Shown here piece by piece: positions 14,201-26,200 of a stretch of 64,000 nucleotides of DNA. The notes below the pieces were generated by a model. That model saw only the letters and a list, made by a program, of their open reading frames with translations. It was not told the DNA's origin and did not search any database. The stretch comes from Meandrina meandrites (taxonomy: Eukaryota; Cnidaria; Anthozoa; Scleractinia; Meandrinidae). The position numbers and the translations under genes were made by a program. The stretch spans positions 34,054,750 to 34,118,749 of the forward strand of contig OY855905.1 in NCBI GenBank assembly GCA_963693305.1, given 5' to 3'. Within the stretch, counting starts at the first letter, position 1; each line of letters begins with the position of its first letter.

Positions 14201-17200
14201 AAGTGGCAAATAAACCAAACAGTAATGGACTGGCCCAGATACAGACTCTTAATATGGTTGCTAATCAACCTAGAAACAGAACTGAATTTGATGACGGTAA
14301 TCCAACAACTAGCCAACCGCCATATAATAATGATTTTAACTTGCCTAACGTTGCTTCTCCTAACCAGCCGTATGTTAACCCATATTTTAACCCAGGTGAA
14401 ATGATACAGAGCTACGTTGGTAAACCTCCCTTGACTCCCCCTCTTGAGCATGCGTACCCTCTGAGTCATGAGCACGAGGCTCTTCTCCCGCCATTAAATC
14501 ACCAACAACTTCCGCCTCTCAACCACAATAACTTGGTAGCTACCGAGACCTCCAGATATACCGGAAGTGACGTTAATGCACTCTCAAGCCAAGGTAAGAA
14601 AATATTTTAGTCCTAATCAGCACCGCAGCACTAAATATCAATGTCCTTTTTACCGAGATAAAGGATGCTGGAATGGTTTGTTGTTGTTCTTAAAAAAAAT
14701 TAGTTGTCGTTTTCCAAGTGGCTCTCTTTTTAAAGCAAACAGTTTTTTTTTTCACCTAAATTACTACACTACTGTTAGAAAGCATTGTACTAGCTTCAAT
14801 GCCGTGATTATTTAACTGCTTAACTCGAAGAAAAATAATACAGTGACATTAGGGATAAAAAAAATATTCAAGTGTACCACGCTACAATAACAACGGATCA
14901 CCGTGTCACTCTCGAATAATTTTGTTAGATAGAAGGTATTTATCAACTTCAAATTAATTGAGAGATTTCATGGTTATTGTTAAACTGCACAAAAACAATC
15001 AATCCACGCTTTATGGTATAAATGAACTGAGTATAACTGATAGACATAAACGTTAAACTGAACAAGGTATTTTACATAAATACTTATTGGAAACAGGTCA
15101 AGCAAGGTCTAATCCTGCACCGCCAATATATCCCTTCACCATCCCTCCTGAGGGAGAACAGGAAAACCAAGGTTACCATGGTTACCAAGGAAGCGAAAAT
15201 AACAATGATGCAATAAAGGTACTGGCTCTTGCTACACCATGTATAGACCTGATATCTTGAATATAATAATTTATTGTCTTTTCTAATTGTTTGAAGATTG
15301 AAGATAGGTTTCTTTTTAAAGGTAAAGCTGCTTTATTTATCCCTGTTTTCAGTAGCTGTTAAACAGGGGCAAAGCCTGAAAAGCATTTCAAGCTTTAAAT
15401 GTTTGGATTCCAGTTTGATGACATGATTGCTCTTCAGTGTATAGTTTTCAAAAATGATCCGTTCTTATACAGAGTGTAGTACAGTGGGACCTCGATTTAA
15501 CGAAGTGCCAAGGGACTGGGGAAATTTGTTCGTTATATCGAGGGTTCGTTATATCGAAAACCTCGATTTAACGAATTTTCGGGAAAACAACGAAAATATT
15601 CGTTATATCGAGGTATAGTTAATGATTAATATTCAACGGTGTTACGTTGCACTAACCCAGCATTTCTGGATATGAACGATTACTACTGAAACATCCGTTC
15701 TTTAATGTCTGTACGAAGCTATTGTCTCAGTGTAGATTTGTACATACCTACGGCACTAGAAACTGAACAGACAAACAACACTGCTTAAAACTACACATAC
15801 ACTGAAGATTGTTCTTTTTTTTGTTGTCATCAGTAAAAATGCGTCCTCCATTTAAGATATTCCTCTAAATGAACACGGTAAAAATCGTTAACAACTTATA
15901 ACACTGTACTATTACATTTCTAATCAGCACTTTAAAAAATTCTTTCAGTGAGGAATGTTTCTCTCTTTTTATTGCCATCCGTAACAATGTATCCTCCATC
16001 GAAGAAAGCGAGCATAGAATTTTTTTACCTTTGAACCGGTCTTGTCAAATGACAAAATGAAATTGCATAGCGCTGTCATAGCCTCGGTTATTAGTTATAT
16101 CGAGGTATATTTTACGTTCGGGCTTCTGGATTGTGTTCGTTATAACGAGGATTTCGTTATATCGAGGTTCGTTATATCGAGGTCCTGTTCCATACATTTT
16201 ACTGTAATTTTGGCCGGGCTGAAGACAATCGTTCGTTATACCGAGAACTTCGTTATATAGAGGTTCGTTAAATCGAGGTTCCACTGTAACTATATTATGC
16301 AGTATTCTCAGCTTTCCTTTCAAGTCCAATTGGAATATTCCTTAAAATTAGTTATTTTTACTGTACCGCATTTTACAGCCTTTTCAGTGTTGGCCACGTC
16401 TGACGTATTAAGTTGTCCCTATTCCATCAATCTCTTTGTTTGGCTCCCGTGAGTTCTTTTCGATAACAATAATGAATTCTGACTCGTATACGTTTGGGAC
16501 TGGGATATATTTTTTGGAATTAGAAAATAATTATTGATTAACAAAGAACTCATACAGCGAATGGTTTTATGGTTTGGGGATTTGAATTAATGGTTATCTG
16601 CACCCCAGTTAACTCGTCGTTTTCCATTCTCCCTCAAGACTAGTTCCCAGGCGTCTGCTCGCGGATCTCTGCCTTCAGCACAGTCTCCTTATTATCCTTT
16701 TGGCCAATCAACCAATCAGGCACAGGTATGCTAAGCTAAAGCTAAAGACGTAGGGAAATGGGGGTGTCGGGTGTCGCGTTTGTCAACGTACATTTCCTTC
16801 AGAGCCAGAGGAGAATTGGACCACACTTCTGAGAGAATGTACTAATATACTTGTATCAGTATCTTAAAACACCAAATTCAATCAGTTCTTAGTTGCTGTA
16901 CTTCCTGAAAATCGTATTCAACTAACATTAACCCTGTCTATGAAAAATAAATAAAACAGTTTAATCGACATTTATAATAATCTTTATAACTACCATAATC
17001 ATAATCAAAATCATAATCATAATCCATAATCATAATCATGACCTGATCATAATCTTAACCTTATCTTAATCTTATAAGCAGACAATCCTTCACATCAAAA
17101 TATGGTCTACAAATTAGACTGAGGTTGACTGTACGAAGTGACACCGACTAATGCAGAATAATGTTACAAGACGTTTCGCTTTCCGGAGATGTAATTCGTT

Positions 17201-20200
17201 CAAAGATCTTATATGCTTCTATTGTTGAAAGAAATTCTGTTTGTTTTAATTGCATTGTGAATGGCATTAAATAATTGTGATATCAACAGCCGGCAGTTAC
17301 TCGTCAATGGTTCCCAGAGGGAGGAAACCCGTATCCAATACCATTACCGCCAGAAGGAAGTCAGAACGATCCAATAAGCACAGGCGACACTGTAAGATCA
17401 ATTATCGTAATTCAGTGCAAAGGCACATCAAGAGGTCGATAAGTGAGTGAGTCTCTTAAGGGCGATTACCGATTGTTTCGACAAATTACACAAGTAATAT
17501 AATTCTCCCGTGCCCTTTTTTAAACGGAGATTGAATCAATTTACAATGTTTTCGAGTAATTTGAAAGTGTTTCTAGTTCAGAGCTAAACTGTAAATTCAC
17601 AGATCTTGCTTATTTCTTAATTCCGCGATTTTTTGAAAATCGCGAAAATTAAGTCCTGCGAAAATACGTAACAATAAGGTACTGATTTAGTAAACTATGC
17701 GCCGATCAAATCTAAATATTAATATTCCTCCCTTGAATCTTCCGGTGGACTAATACATCATGCCTGCTGTACCGCTTAAGGTGGCTCAGAACAGTTTCCT
17801 GCATTTTTCAACATCTCAATTTTGACGGATCAATGCCAAAAGTCTGTTTCAGTTGACCCAACAATTATGGTATCAAACAGATGCCCAATGGCCGGTAAAC
17901 AAGTTATGGTTATTTTTTGGACATTGCAAGTTACCATAGCAACAGTATAACCTGTTAAAAACACCCTTTATTTTAGCTTTAAGTGCTTATAACTCGAAAA
18001 CAAGTCCGGTGACCGCCATTTTTTATTATCGAAATGTAATCAACAGTATAAGATGCAACTTTCTGCAAAGTTTTAAAAAAATCTGCACATGGCGTTCAGA
18101 GCCACCTTAAATTTACGAAAATTTAAGATAGCTCTGAACCCCATGTGCAGATTTTTTTAAAACTTTGCCAAAAGTTGCATCTTGTCTTGCTGATCAAAAT
18201 TTCATAATAAAAAATTGGGGTCACCGGTCTCGTTTTTGAGTTAGAAGCACTTAAAGCTGAAATTAAGGGTGTTTTTAACAGGTTGTAGTGTTGCTATGGT
18301 AACATATTGTGTAATGAAAAAGACAACAACGTGTTCACCAATCATTGGGCATTTGTTTGACACCATGATTGTAGCATCAACTGATAAAAATTGGTTATAA
18401 TGACAGATCGAAATCTAAGTCTTGGAAAGTGTTGGAAACGGTAGCCAGCCACCTTAACTCCGCAAAGCAACACCTTTCACGTACAGAACTCATTTTCATT
18501 CTTGCTTTTTAAAAAGTTGTGTTTCTAAATTTAATGTCGCTAAGAACGTAACCTATGGTAATGTATTTTCGTGCATTTGGGGAAGCTAATATTTTTGCGT
18601 GTTCTTTTTTTCGCTTTGTCGCCCTTTTTTATGCTCTTACTTACAATCTGCGTCTCTATTCTCTACTTTAAGTAGAAATAGTCTTAGTCTGCGTTTAAGC
18701 ATTTTTAAAGGAACCTGCATGAAAGATAAGTGTGAAACAGAAACATACCTCCAATCAGTTTAAGAAAGATATTTCAGGTTTTTTATTCACAACCCTGACA
18801 TTATTAGGGTGTCGGTAAAACGCCGACTCGGGGTCGGGGTCGGGGTCGGGGTCAATTTTTTAACTTTTTTAAAAACATTCACCGATTCAGAAAAAATATA
18901 TATATATAAACAAAATAGCCGGCAACTTGATCCTTTCATAAGCTCAAAAGTATAAAAGAATAAATTTGTGGTCTAGCAGTGAAATTCTAACAGCTTGGCG
19001 GATAGACTTCTGAGCGCTAGTTTGAAAGGGTTCCGGGAACGTTTTGGACGAGTAATCACTAAAGTGAACTGGCGAAAAATAAATTTTATTCCACGGGCAA
19101 ATCTCCTTAACAGGGCGCAAGTTAACTCTTTTGTAGCTTCAGGGATTCGTCTCACTAAACGGTCCGAATAAACACCGCAAAAATATAAGGTACGTGCAGA
19201 ACCTTTATGTTCGCCGAGCCGTGGAATGTATCGTGACATTCAGTCTGGCAGTGTCGGCTTTGTATAAAATTAATCTTTAGTTAAGATCTATGAAACCGTT
19301 TAGTTTCATTCGGTTTCCAAACGCAAAAGCCTTGAAACTGAAGGTAAAGTCTCGCAGAATCTTTAAAATGCCTTTGTTGTGTAATAAAGTTAAATTTGAC
19401 CGAGCTTCTGTAGTCTGCCGGCCGGTTAAACTTCATGATCGCTCATGCGAAACGTCATTTCAAACTTTGATATTGACGGAAATCTTGGAAACGTCGGATG
19501 TTTTGATTTCGATCATCGCGTATCAATGAAAACCGTGCTAATTAAAAATGTGTTCCCCCATTTTGGTCACACAAATTGGAGAGATGGCTAGATACCTCCA
19601 TTTGTATTTTAACAGTATCAGAATGTAGAAACTTTAAGATTGCGGGACATGCGAGCTTCTCTGTCTAAACAAAACAATTCTGCTTCCTTGTAAATATTTT
19701 TTTGGATACGAATGGCGGTTTTATTTTAACGATATAAACCTGAATTACTTTTCTCTTGCTACACAATCGCATCAGCATGTACAATATAATATACATTTAG
19801 GCAGGCCTAAAAGCGGAGCTCCCATTTATCATTTTTTTGCTCGAGTAAATTACAGTGTTACCAAATAAGAAACCACACTATATTTCTAAGCTTATACGGT
19901 GGCCCATATAGGTACAAAAACCTCTCACGATTTTGTTGACGAAAGCGACGCCAATATATTTCGTGGTTAACCCGTCTGAATTTTCCTGCCTTTAGTGGCA
20001 GGTTCTAAAATTGAAATTGACGAGTGCACTTTATTGGGTTCCTCACGTATGCACGTAGGCGCAAAACAAATCTTAGTGAAACTTTTTACAACGTTTACTG
20101 TACACTAATTCGTAATACACCTCTAGGACCTCTATGAGTTATTCAATATAAAAAGAACCTTAACCTTGTTTTTATTACTACAAAACCATCAGAGCAAGAA

Positions 20201-23200
20201 AATCAACTCAAGGCAAAAACAGAAAACAAAGTGAACGCACTGCTTTAACACAGTAAACAAAATGAACTCACGCCACGGCAAACTGAGAAAATCACGGCGG
20301 CAAAACAAACTCTGCAAATTGATGGTGCCGGTTATGTAAGTCATTTTAAAGCAGTTTTTGTGTAAGAATTGTGGCAGTTTGTGATTTGGAAAGTGGTGCA
20401 CGCTAACTTAGAATAAGCTTACAATGTTGTTTTGACTGTTTTGAACTGTCTTCTTTTCGTTGCGGTTTGGTTGCATGATTTACTAATTCTGTTTTATCGT
20501 ACGCGTTGCTATTAAAATGCCTAAGAGAACTTTATGTAGAGAACTGAATGAATTTTCTTCATTTCTGGTAAGTAAATATGCGGTGAACCCGCTCAGCCTA
20601 GCACAGGTAACTCGCAACGAAACCGGCAAATTCAACACACTCACTAATAAGCAGAGATAAGAGAAACAAAACAAATGCAAGCGAGCCGAAATCGTGATTT
20701 TGATCCGTGAAGCTAAATAATTTGTTTTCAAAATCCAATAATGAACATCACAGTTAATTCCACTAACTAAAACTGAAAATAATTAGTCTAAACAAAATAT
20801 TTACCAAACAAAATTAATGTGTAAAATGTACAAACATGAACAGGCTTGATAAATATTTACGTGAAGATCTGAAAACCGACACAACTTCAAATCATAGTTA
20901 CTATGTTCAAATTCATTAATTAATGAAGTATAATTCTCTCAATATAAAATTAGGCTTATGCTTAGTGCATACATTTACGTTTGTTACCTCATTATTGAAA
21001 AAGGCTTATAAATTCTGCAGGGCAAAGCTTTCAAACCAGCCCAATAATATCGGACACGAGCACGGCAGTCTCGTTGCAAGCTTAGTCCAACACCAGCGAC
21101 AAATTCATTATATGAATTATCACCGAACAACAATTTCTTTCTTTCCATCGGTGTAGCCTTTAACAGTCTTTTATCCTTCACTTCAGTGAACTTGATCGGC
21201 TCTGAATTCACTTTTGTTTGCGCTCAATTCAGTGATATTCAGCCTTGCTCAGCCGCAGGTCGAACCCTGGACATCGCGCTCTTTTTGACTTGTTATCGAG
21301 TATATCATGTTCAAATCGGCAATTATTTCGGATCTTCCCGTTAAGAGGTTGTCCTAAATCATTTGGCATAAGTTTCCATGATGTACATGAGTAAATAAAG
21401 CGAGAAATACTAACGAAAATTGATGTTCGCCAGCAGCTTTCTTCGCATCTTTCATTCAGCTTTAAAGGTGAACAGCGTACCAAAGATTTACCGCCTTATC
21501 GAACAATCGCTTCGTTTAAGTTGAAATGAAATGTCAAGATCATTTATTTAACATGAGAAAAAAACTAAACTAAATATTTCTAAAATAGATTTAGCCAAGC
21601 CTAAAAGCAGAGCTTGTGGGTTATTTACCTTGCCCTTTATTTAAATCTGAATTTACGCGATGATAAAATTATCAGGCTAAGTGAGGCTAAGTAAAAACTG
21701 AGTACCTGAGCCCGCGATCAATTGGAAAACCATTACCTGGTCAGCGTTCAACTTCCAAAAAAGACGTCACCTCGATTAGTTCTACGCCTGAGCCCGCGAT
21801 ATGGTCATGTGATACTGGTCAGCGGATACCTTGTTTTGACAGCTGTCAATTGACCATGACATGGAAGTTCAATATCAAAGATTTAACAGTAACCAAAGCG
21901 GTAATTGTCCTGTGACTCCCCTCCCCCTCCCCCAGAGTCTGTACGGACGGACGGACGGACGGACGTACGGTCACGTGATTACCAAATTTTCTCGGCTTCC
22001 TGCTGATTTCTACCGGAAGTTGCGGTGCATGCTGGTTTAAAAATTGGAGGGAACTAGTTTCAGTCTCCCACTGTAAAAGCCACGCGCGGAAAACAAAATG
22101 GCGTCGGTTTGTTTTTATTGTTCGCGAGGAAAAATAACCTTTTTTCGGCACTTAAGTTTGAAGTTTGGGTTTGCAATAATCCCTTTTATGATTGGAAGAG
22201 GAGAAAACATGTATAGTTCTTTCCAGCTTGAAGCTAGCTCGTTTAAATCACCCACTTCGACACAAATTAGTTCGCGACCCGGGTTTTGTGTTTCCTTGTG
22301 TTTCACGTTGCTCCAAACAGCTTTTCTTTGTGTACGAGACCAACTTAGGACCCCAGAACCTAACATTAAATAAATTAAACTAAGTGATGTTTATAGCGTG
22401 GTTATTGCTTGAGATATTCAGCTGCGATGATTCAAGCGCGTGATTTGATTTCTCCGCTGATTTACCTCGCACGACTCGTAAACATTTTCATCAGTCAACA
22501 GCCTTCGTATCTAACCGAAGGTTTTGGCAGAATTAAACCCCTGAACAACAACAACAACAAAATAGGCTTGAAAGGAATATAAATGGTACGTCTTTTAACC
22601 GATTTCAATATTTGGGAAGTCTTACGGGCACCTCGCGTGACCCCTTCTCAGCTATACCCTTTTATAGCCGAGCTGCGATCACGTCATCTCACCAGATGCA
22701 CTTGAGCGCTTTCGAGGTTTGAGTTATGCTTTAAACTGTAACAATGCCCAAGGTATTTAATTGTTCCGACTGTGAAAAAAACTACCAAACAGGTCGAGGA
22801 TTGAGAAAACATTTCCAAGCGTACCCAAGCCACAGGCGCGAAGAAAACGTTAAAAGACCACCGCTGCAAGCCGCTGCTGCAGCAAATATTTTCCTGGACG
22901 TTCCTGCCCACCACCGCTCTGCCAGGCTCAAGGAGCTTTTGAAACTTTTAACAAGAGAGGAGTTTTCAACAATGGTTTTGTGTAGTATTTCCAGACATGT
23001 GTCAACTTCCTCGTTTCTACTTTCAAGAAGCAAACTTACACAAGGTACTGTTTCCGAAAGCAAGTTACGGGAAGAGTTGGAAGTCCTTGTTGCAATGGTG
23101 GCCGAGTGTTACCCAGACTCGCTTCTTTATTCCTTAAAACAGCAGTCAGTTTCTTCCCTTTTTTACAAACCACAACATGAAAGTGTATACCCGAATTATC

Positions 23201-26200
23201 ACTCAGAGAAAAAACTTCTAACACCAGCAAAATGTAGAGAATGGGTAAATTTTATTGACGATTTAAACATACCACAAGATCAACAACAAACAGCTCAGCT
23301 GGTCGACTTTGTTATTTCACACAAAGATGGAGAGTTTTTTAAAAGCACCCTCATGCCTGTCGTGTTTAAGAAGAATTTTAATCACTTTGTCCAGTTTGCA
23401 GCTGGACTTGTAAGTAATTTTGACATTGGCTACACTAAATATCAAAACATAGTCCGAAATCAGCTTGGTAAAGAACTGGAACATATTTTTGGAATCAACA
23501 TCATGGTACCAAAAGATGACATGTGTGAAAAGGTCAAGACACAAAAGGAAGCTCTGCAGGAAAGTTTGTCACTAAATTTTACTGAACATAATGGAGTTGT
23601 TGCAGCATACACAAATGTTAAAAACACTGTGGAATGGCTACTTAGCAAAGAAACTCTTCAGGAAACAATTATGGTCCCTAAAGAAAAAATAATTATTTAT
23701 CATTACATTGATGCTTTCCCATGGATGCAGTGGAGTAAGTTCTTTACTGGAGAAACAGCAATAAGAGTCAAATTAGTGGAGCCTCACAACCTGTTAAGCT
23801 CTATTGTTACAGTGTGTTCTTGGTTAGGGCCAGACGATTACAACCATGTAAGTAATCTTGGTAGAGAAACCCTCCAACAGCTGTCCAGTTTGAAGTCAGT
23901 CTATCACCCACTTCTGAAGAAGAACATTGAAGTAATTGTGCGTGGTGTTGCAGATGGCTGCCAGCGGAGATTGATTACTGGAAATTCTTCTGCCAGTTCT
24001 ACTTATCCAATTCCTGAGTCACCAGAACATCGCAAACAACTTGGGGATATGAGAGTAATCTGTAATGAGCCTGTGTGGAAAGTGGAAATGACTGAGAAAG
24101 GAGAAGAACAGTACAAGACATGGTTGGGAAAGCGAGTGGATAATACTGAAAACAGGTTATTATTAAATGAATTAATTGAATTGCTTTTTGTAGAATGAAT
24201 AACAGAAGGCCTTCCAGCCCCTCTTAAAGCATGAATATTATGATCTTTTGCACACTTGAACTTTTCGAACTGTCAGACTTATAAAATATGGAGACATTTT
24301 TGATAGAAATGTATAATTATAATAAGTATGCACACACCAGTCATGCCAAACCTAGAGAAATACTAATGTAATCCAATATGAAAACTTTGTTAAGAGGTTC
24401 TGAGCTACTCATTTTGGAACCCCCCTCCCCCCCCCCCTCCGGCTAACGGAAATTAACAGAAATTGTTTACTATTATTTATGACAGACGAGAATATGCAAA
24501 GAAGCACCTCGGTCAAACTGGCCACCCTAATGCTTCTCGACTCGACCTACAAAATTTCTACCCAGCCATGATGCACCAAGCTACAAGAGCCACAGAAACT
24601 ATTGCAAGAAGAATAGGCCAAGTAGCTGATGCTCTCAAACAAAATAAAAGACAATGGTTTGTAGAAGTACAAAAAGTTGCTCGAAAAGTTTGCTTAAACA
24701 GTTTTGATGTCACATTTGATGAAAATGGTGTTTTGGCCTTTTACGAAAAAGCAGAGGAACTTTTGAATAACTCTGGTTTCAGCCCTTTGATCACAGAAAT
24801 ATTGGTATGTTTTTGCAATGGTGTGAAAAAAAATTTTCAATGGATTTTAACCACCCCGAGAGAATTAACAAGAGAAAAGTATGACTGTCAAGCAAGAGTT
24901 TTGTTAGGATTTCAATTTATTTTAATATACGGGTCTGAAACTGTTACTGCCACAGTGAAAGAACTAGTTGCTTACACTGGTTTTAATGTCGAGAAGGCCC
25001 TTAAAGATGCCACCTTGAGCGGACTCCCTTTGAGCCTGCACAATTTTAATGACGGCATCATGGAAACCAGGCACAAAGATGCCAAGCAAGGCAACTACAT
25101 TTACAGTGGTGGGCGAACAGGTGAAACAGGAAAGATTGACTACCAAAGAAGAGTACTCACCCAACAATTCTGTCACGAATGGGCATCAGTTGAGAACAGA
25201 GAGAAGAAAGGCTACAGTTACTCATCAGACTCCAAAGTCCACAAACAGGAATCCCAGGATTTAACAAAACAGCTAAAGAAAAAGAAAATGGTATTAAACG
25301 TATAAATGTCTTTGTAGTATGTGAAAAACAACAACAACAAAATTAATGTTATCATTCCATTCAGTTTGAACAATTTCCAGACAACTATATAACAAAAAAG
25401 TCTCGAAATATGTCTCTTGTGCACATTGCTGCTCAGTTTGAAGCAGTGTAAAAGACAGTGTTTTGTACCATGGACCTACTTTTTAATCCTTTTTCATTAT
25501 AAGTTCACTACTCTCTTAACACATGTGCATGCTATTTTTGTTTAAAACAGCCCATTCCTTTTCAAGACAATATCAAAACGTTGTGTCAAGATGAAGCAAC
25601 TCAAGATGCAGCACCCCAAACTGTTCCGATATTCAGGTACATGTACTAAAACAGCAACTCAGTGTTGGCATGTAGGTATTAAGTTTAAGCATTAACATGG
25701 CAAGTTCATCTAACAAACCTTTATCAAGTAAAATATCAAGGAATTGTTTTGTCTTTTTAAATTTTGGTTTACCCATGTAGCAGGCAAACTAATGTAAATG
25801 TCACATATTGTATTTCAGTTTATTGCCATTGTTTAATGTAATATTAACAATAAAAAAATGTAACAGAGCAAGGAATTGGAACAGTTTTGAAGTGTTCATA
25901 TCATGGGCCTAATCTTATTAAACTACTGTGCTATTTTGTTCAAAACAGCACATTTCTTTTGAAAACACCACCAAAGATGAATCTACTCAAGATACATCCC
26001 AAACTGTTCCTGAAATTGAGGTAAACCTATACCATATGTACTAAAATATCAAGAAGTTGTTCTGCCTTTGAAATTGTAGTTTACACAAGCTTATCTAATT
26101 TTAAAGAAAGGTAAATGTCTTTAAACTCGAAGCAAATGAAATCGATTTCAATGAACTGTGTCATGTAACAGAGCAAGGAATTGATACACAGGTTACAACC

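Noticed and set aside
16042..16329. Overlapping ORFs on both strands
   Set aside because: They lie in the repeated CGTTATATCGAGG termini of the Tc1/mariner-like element.
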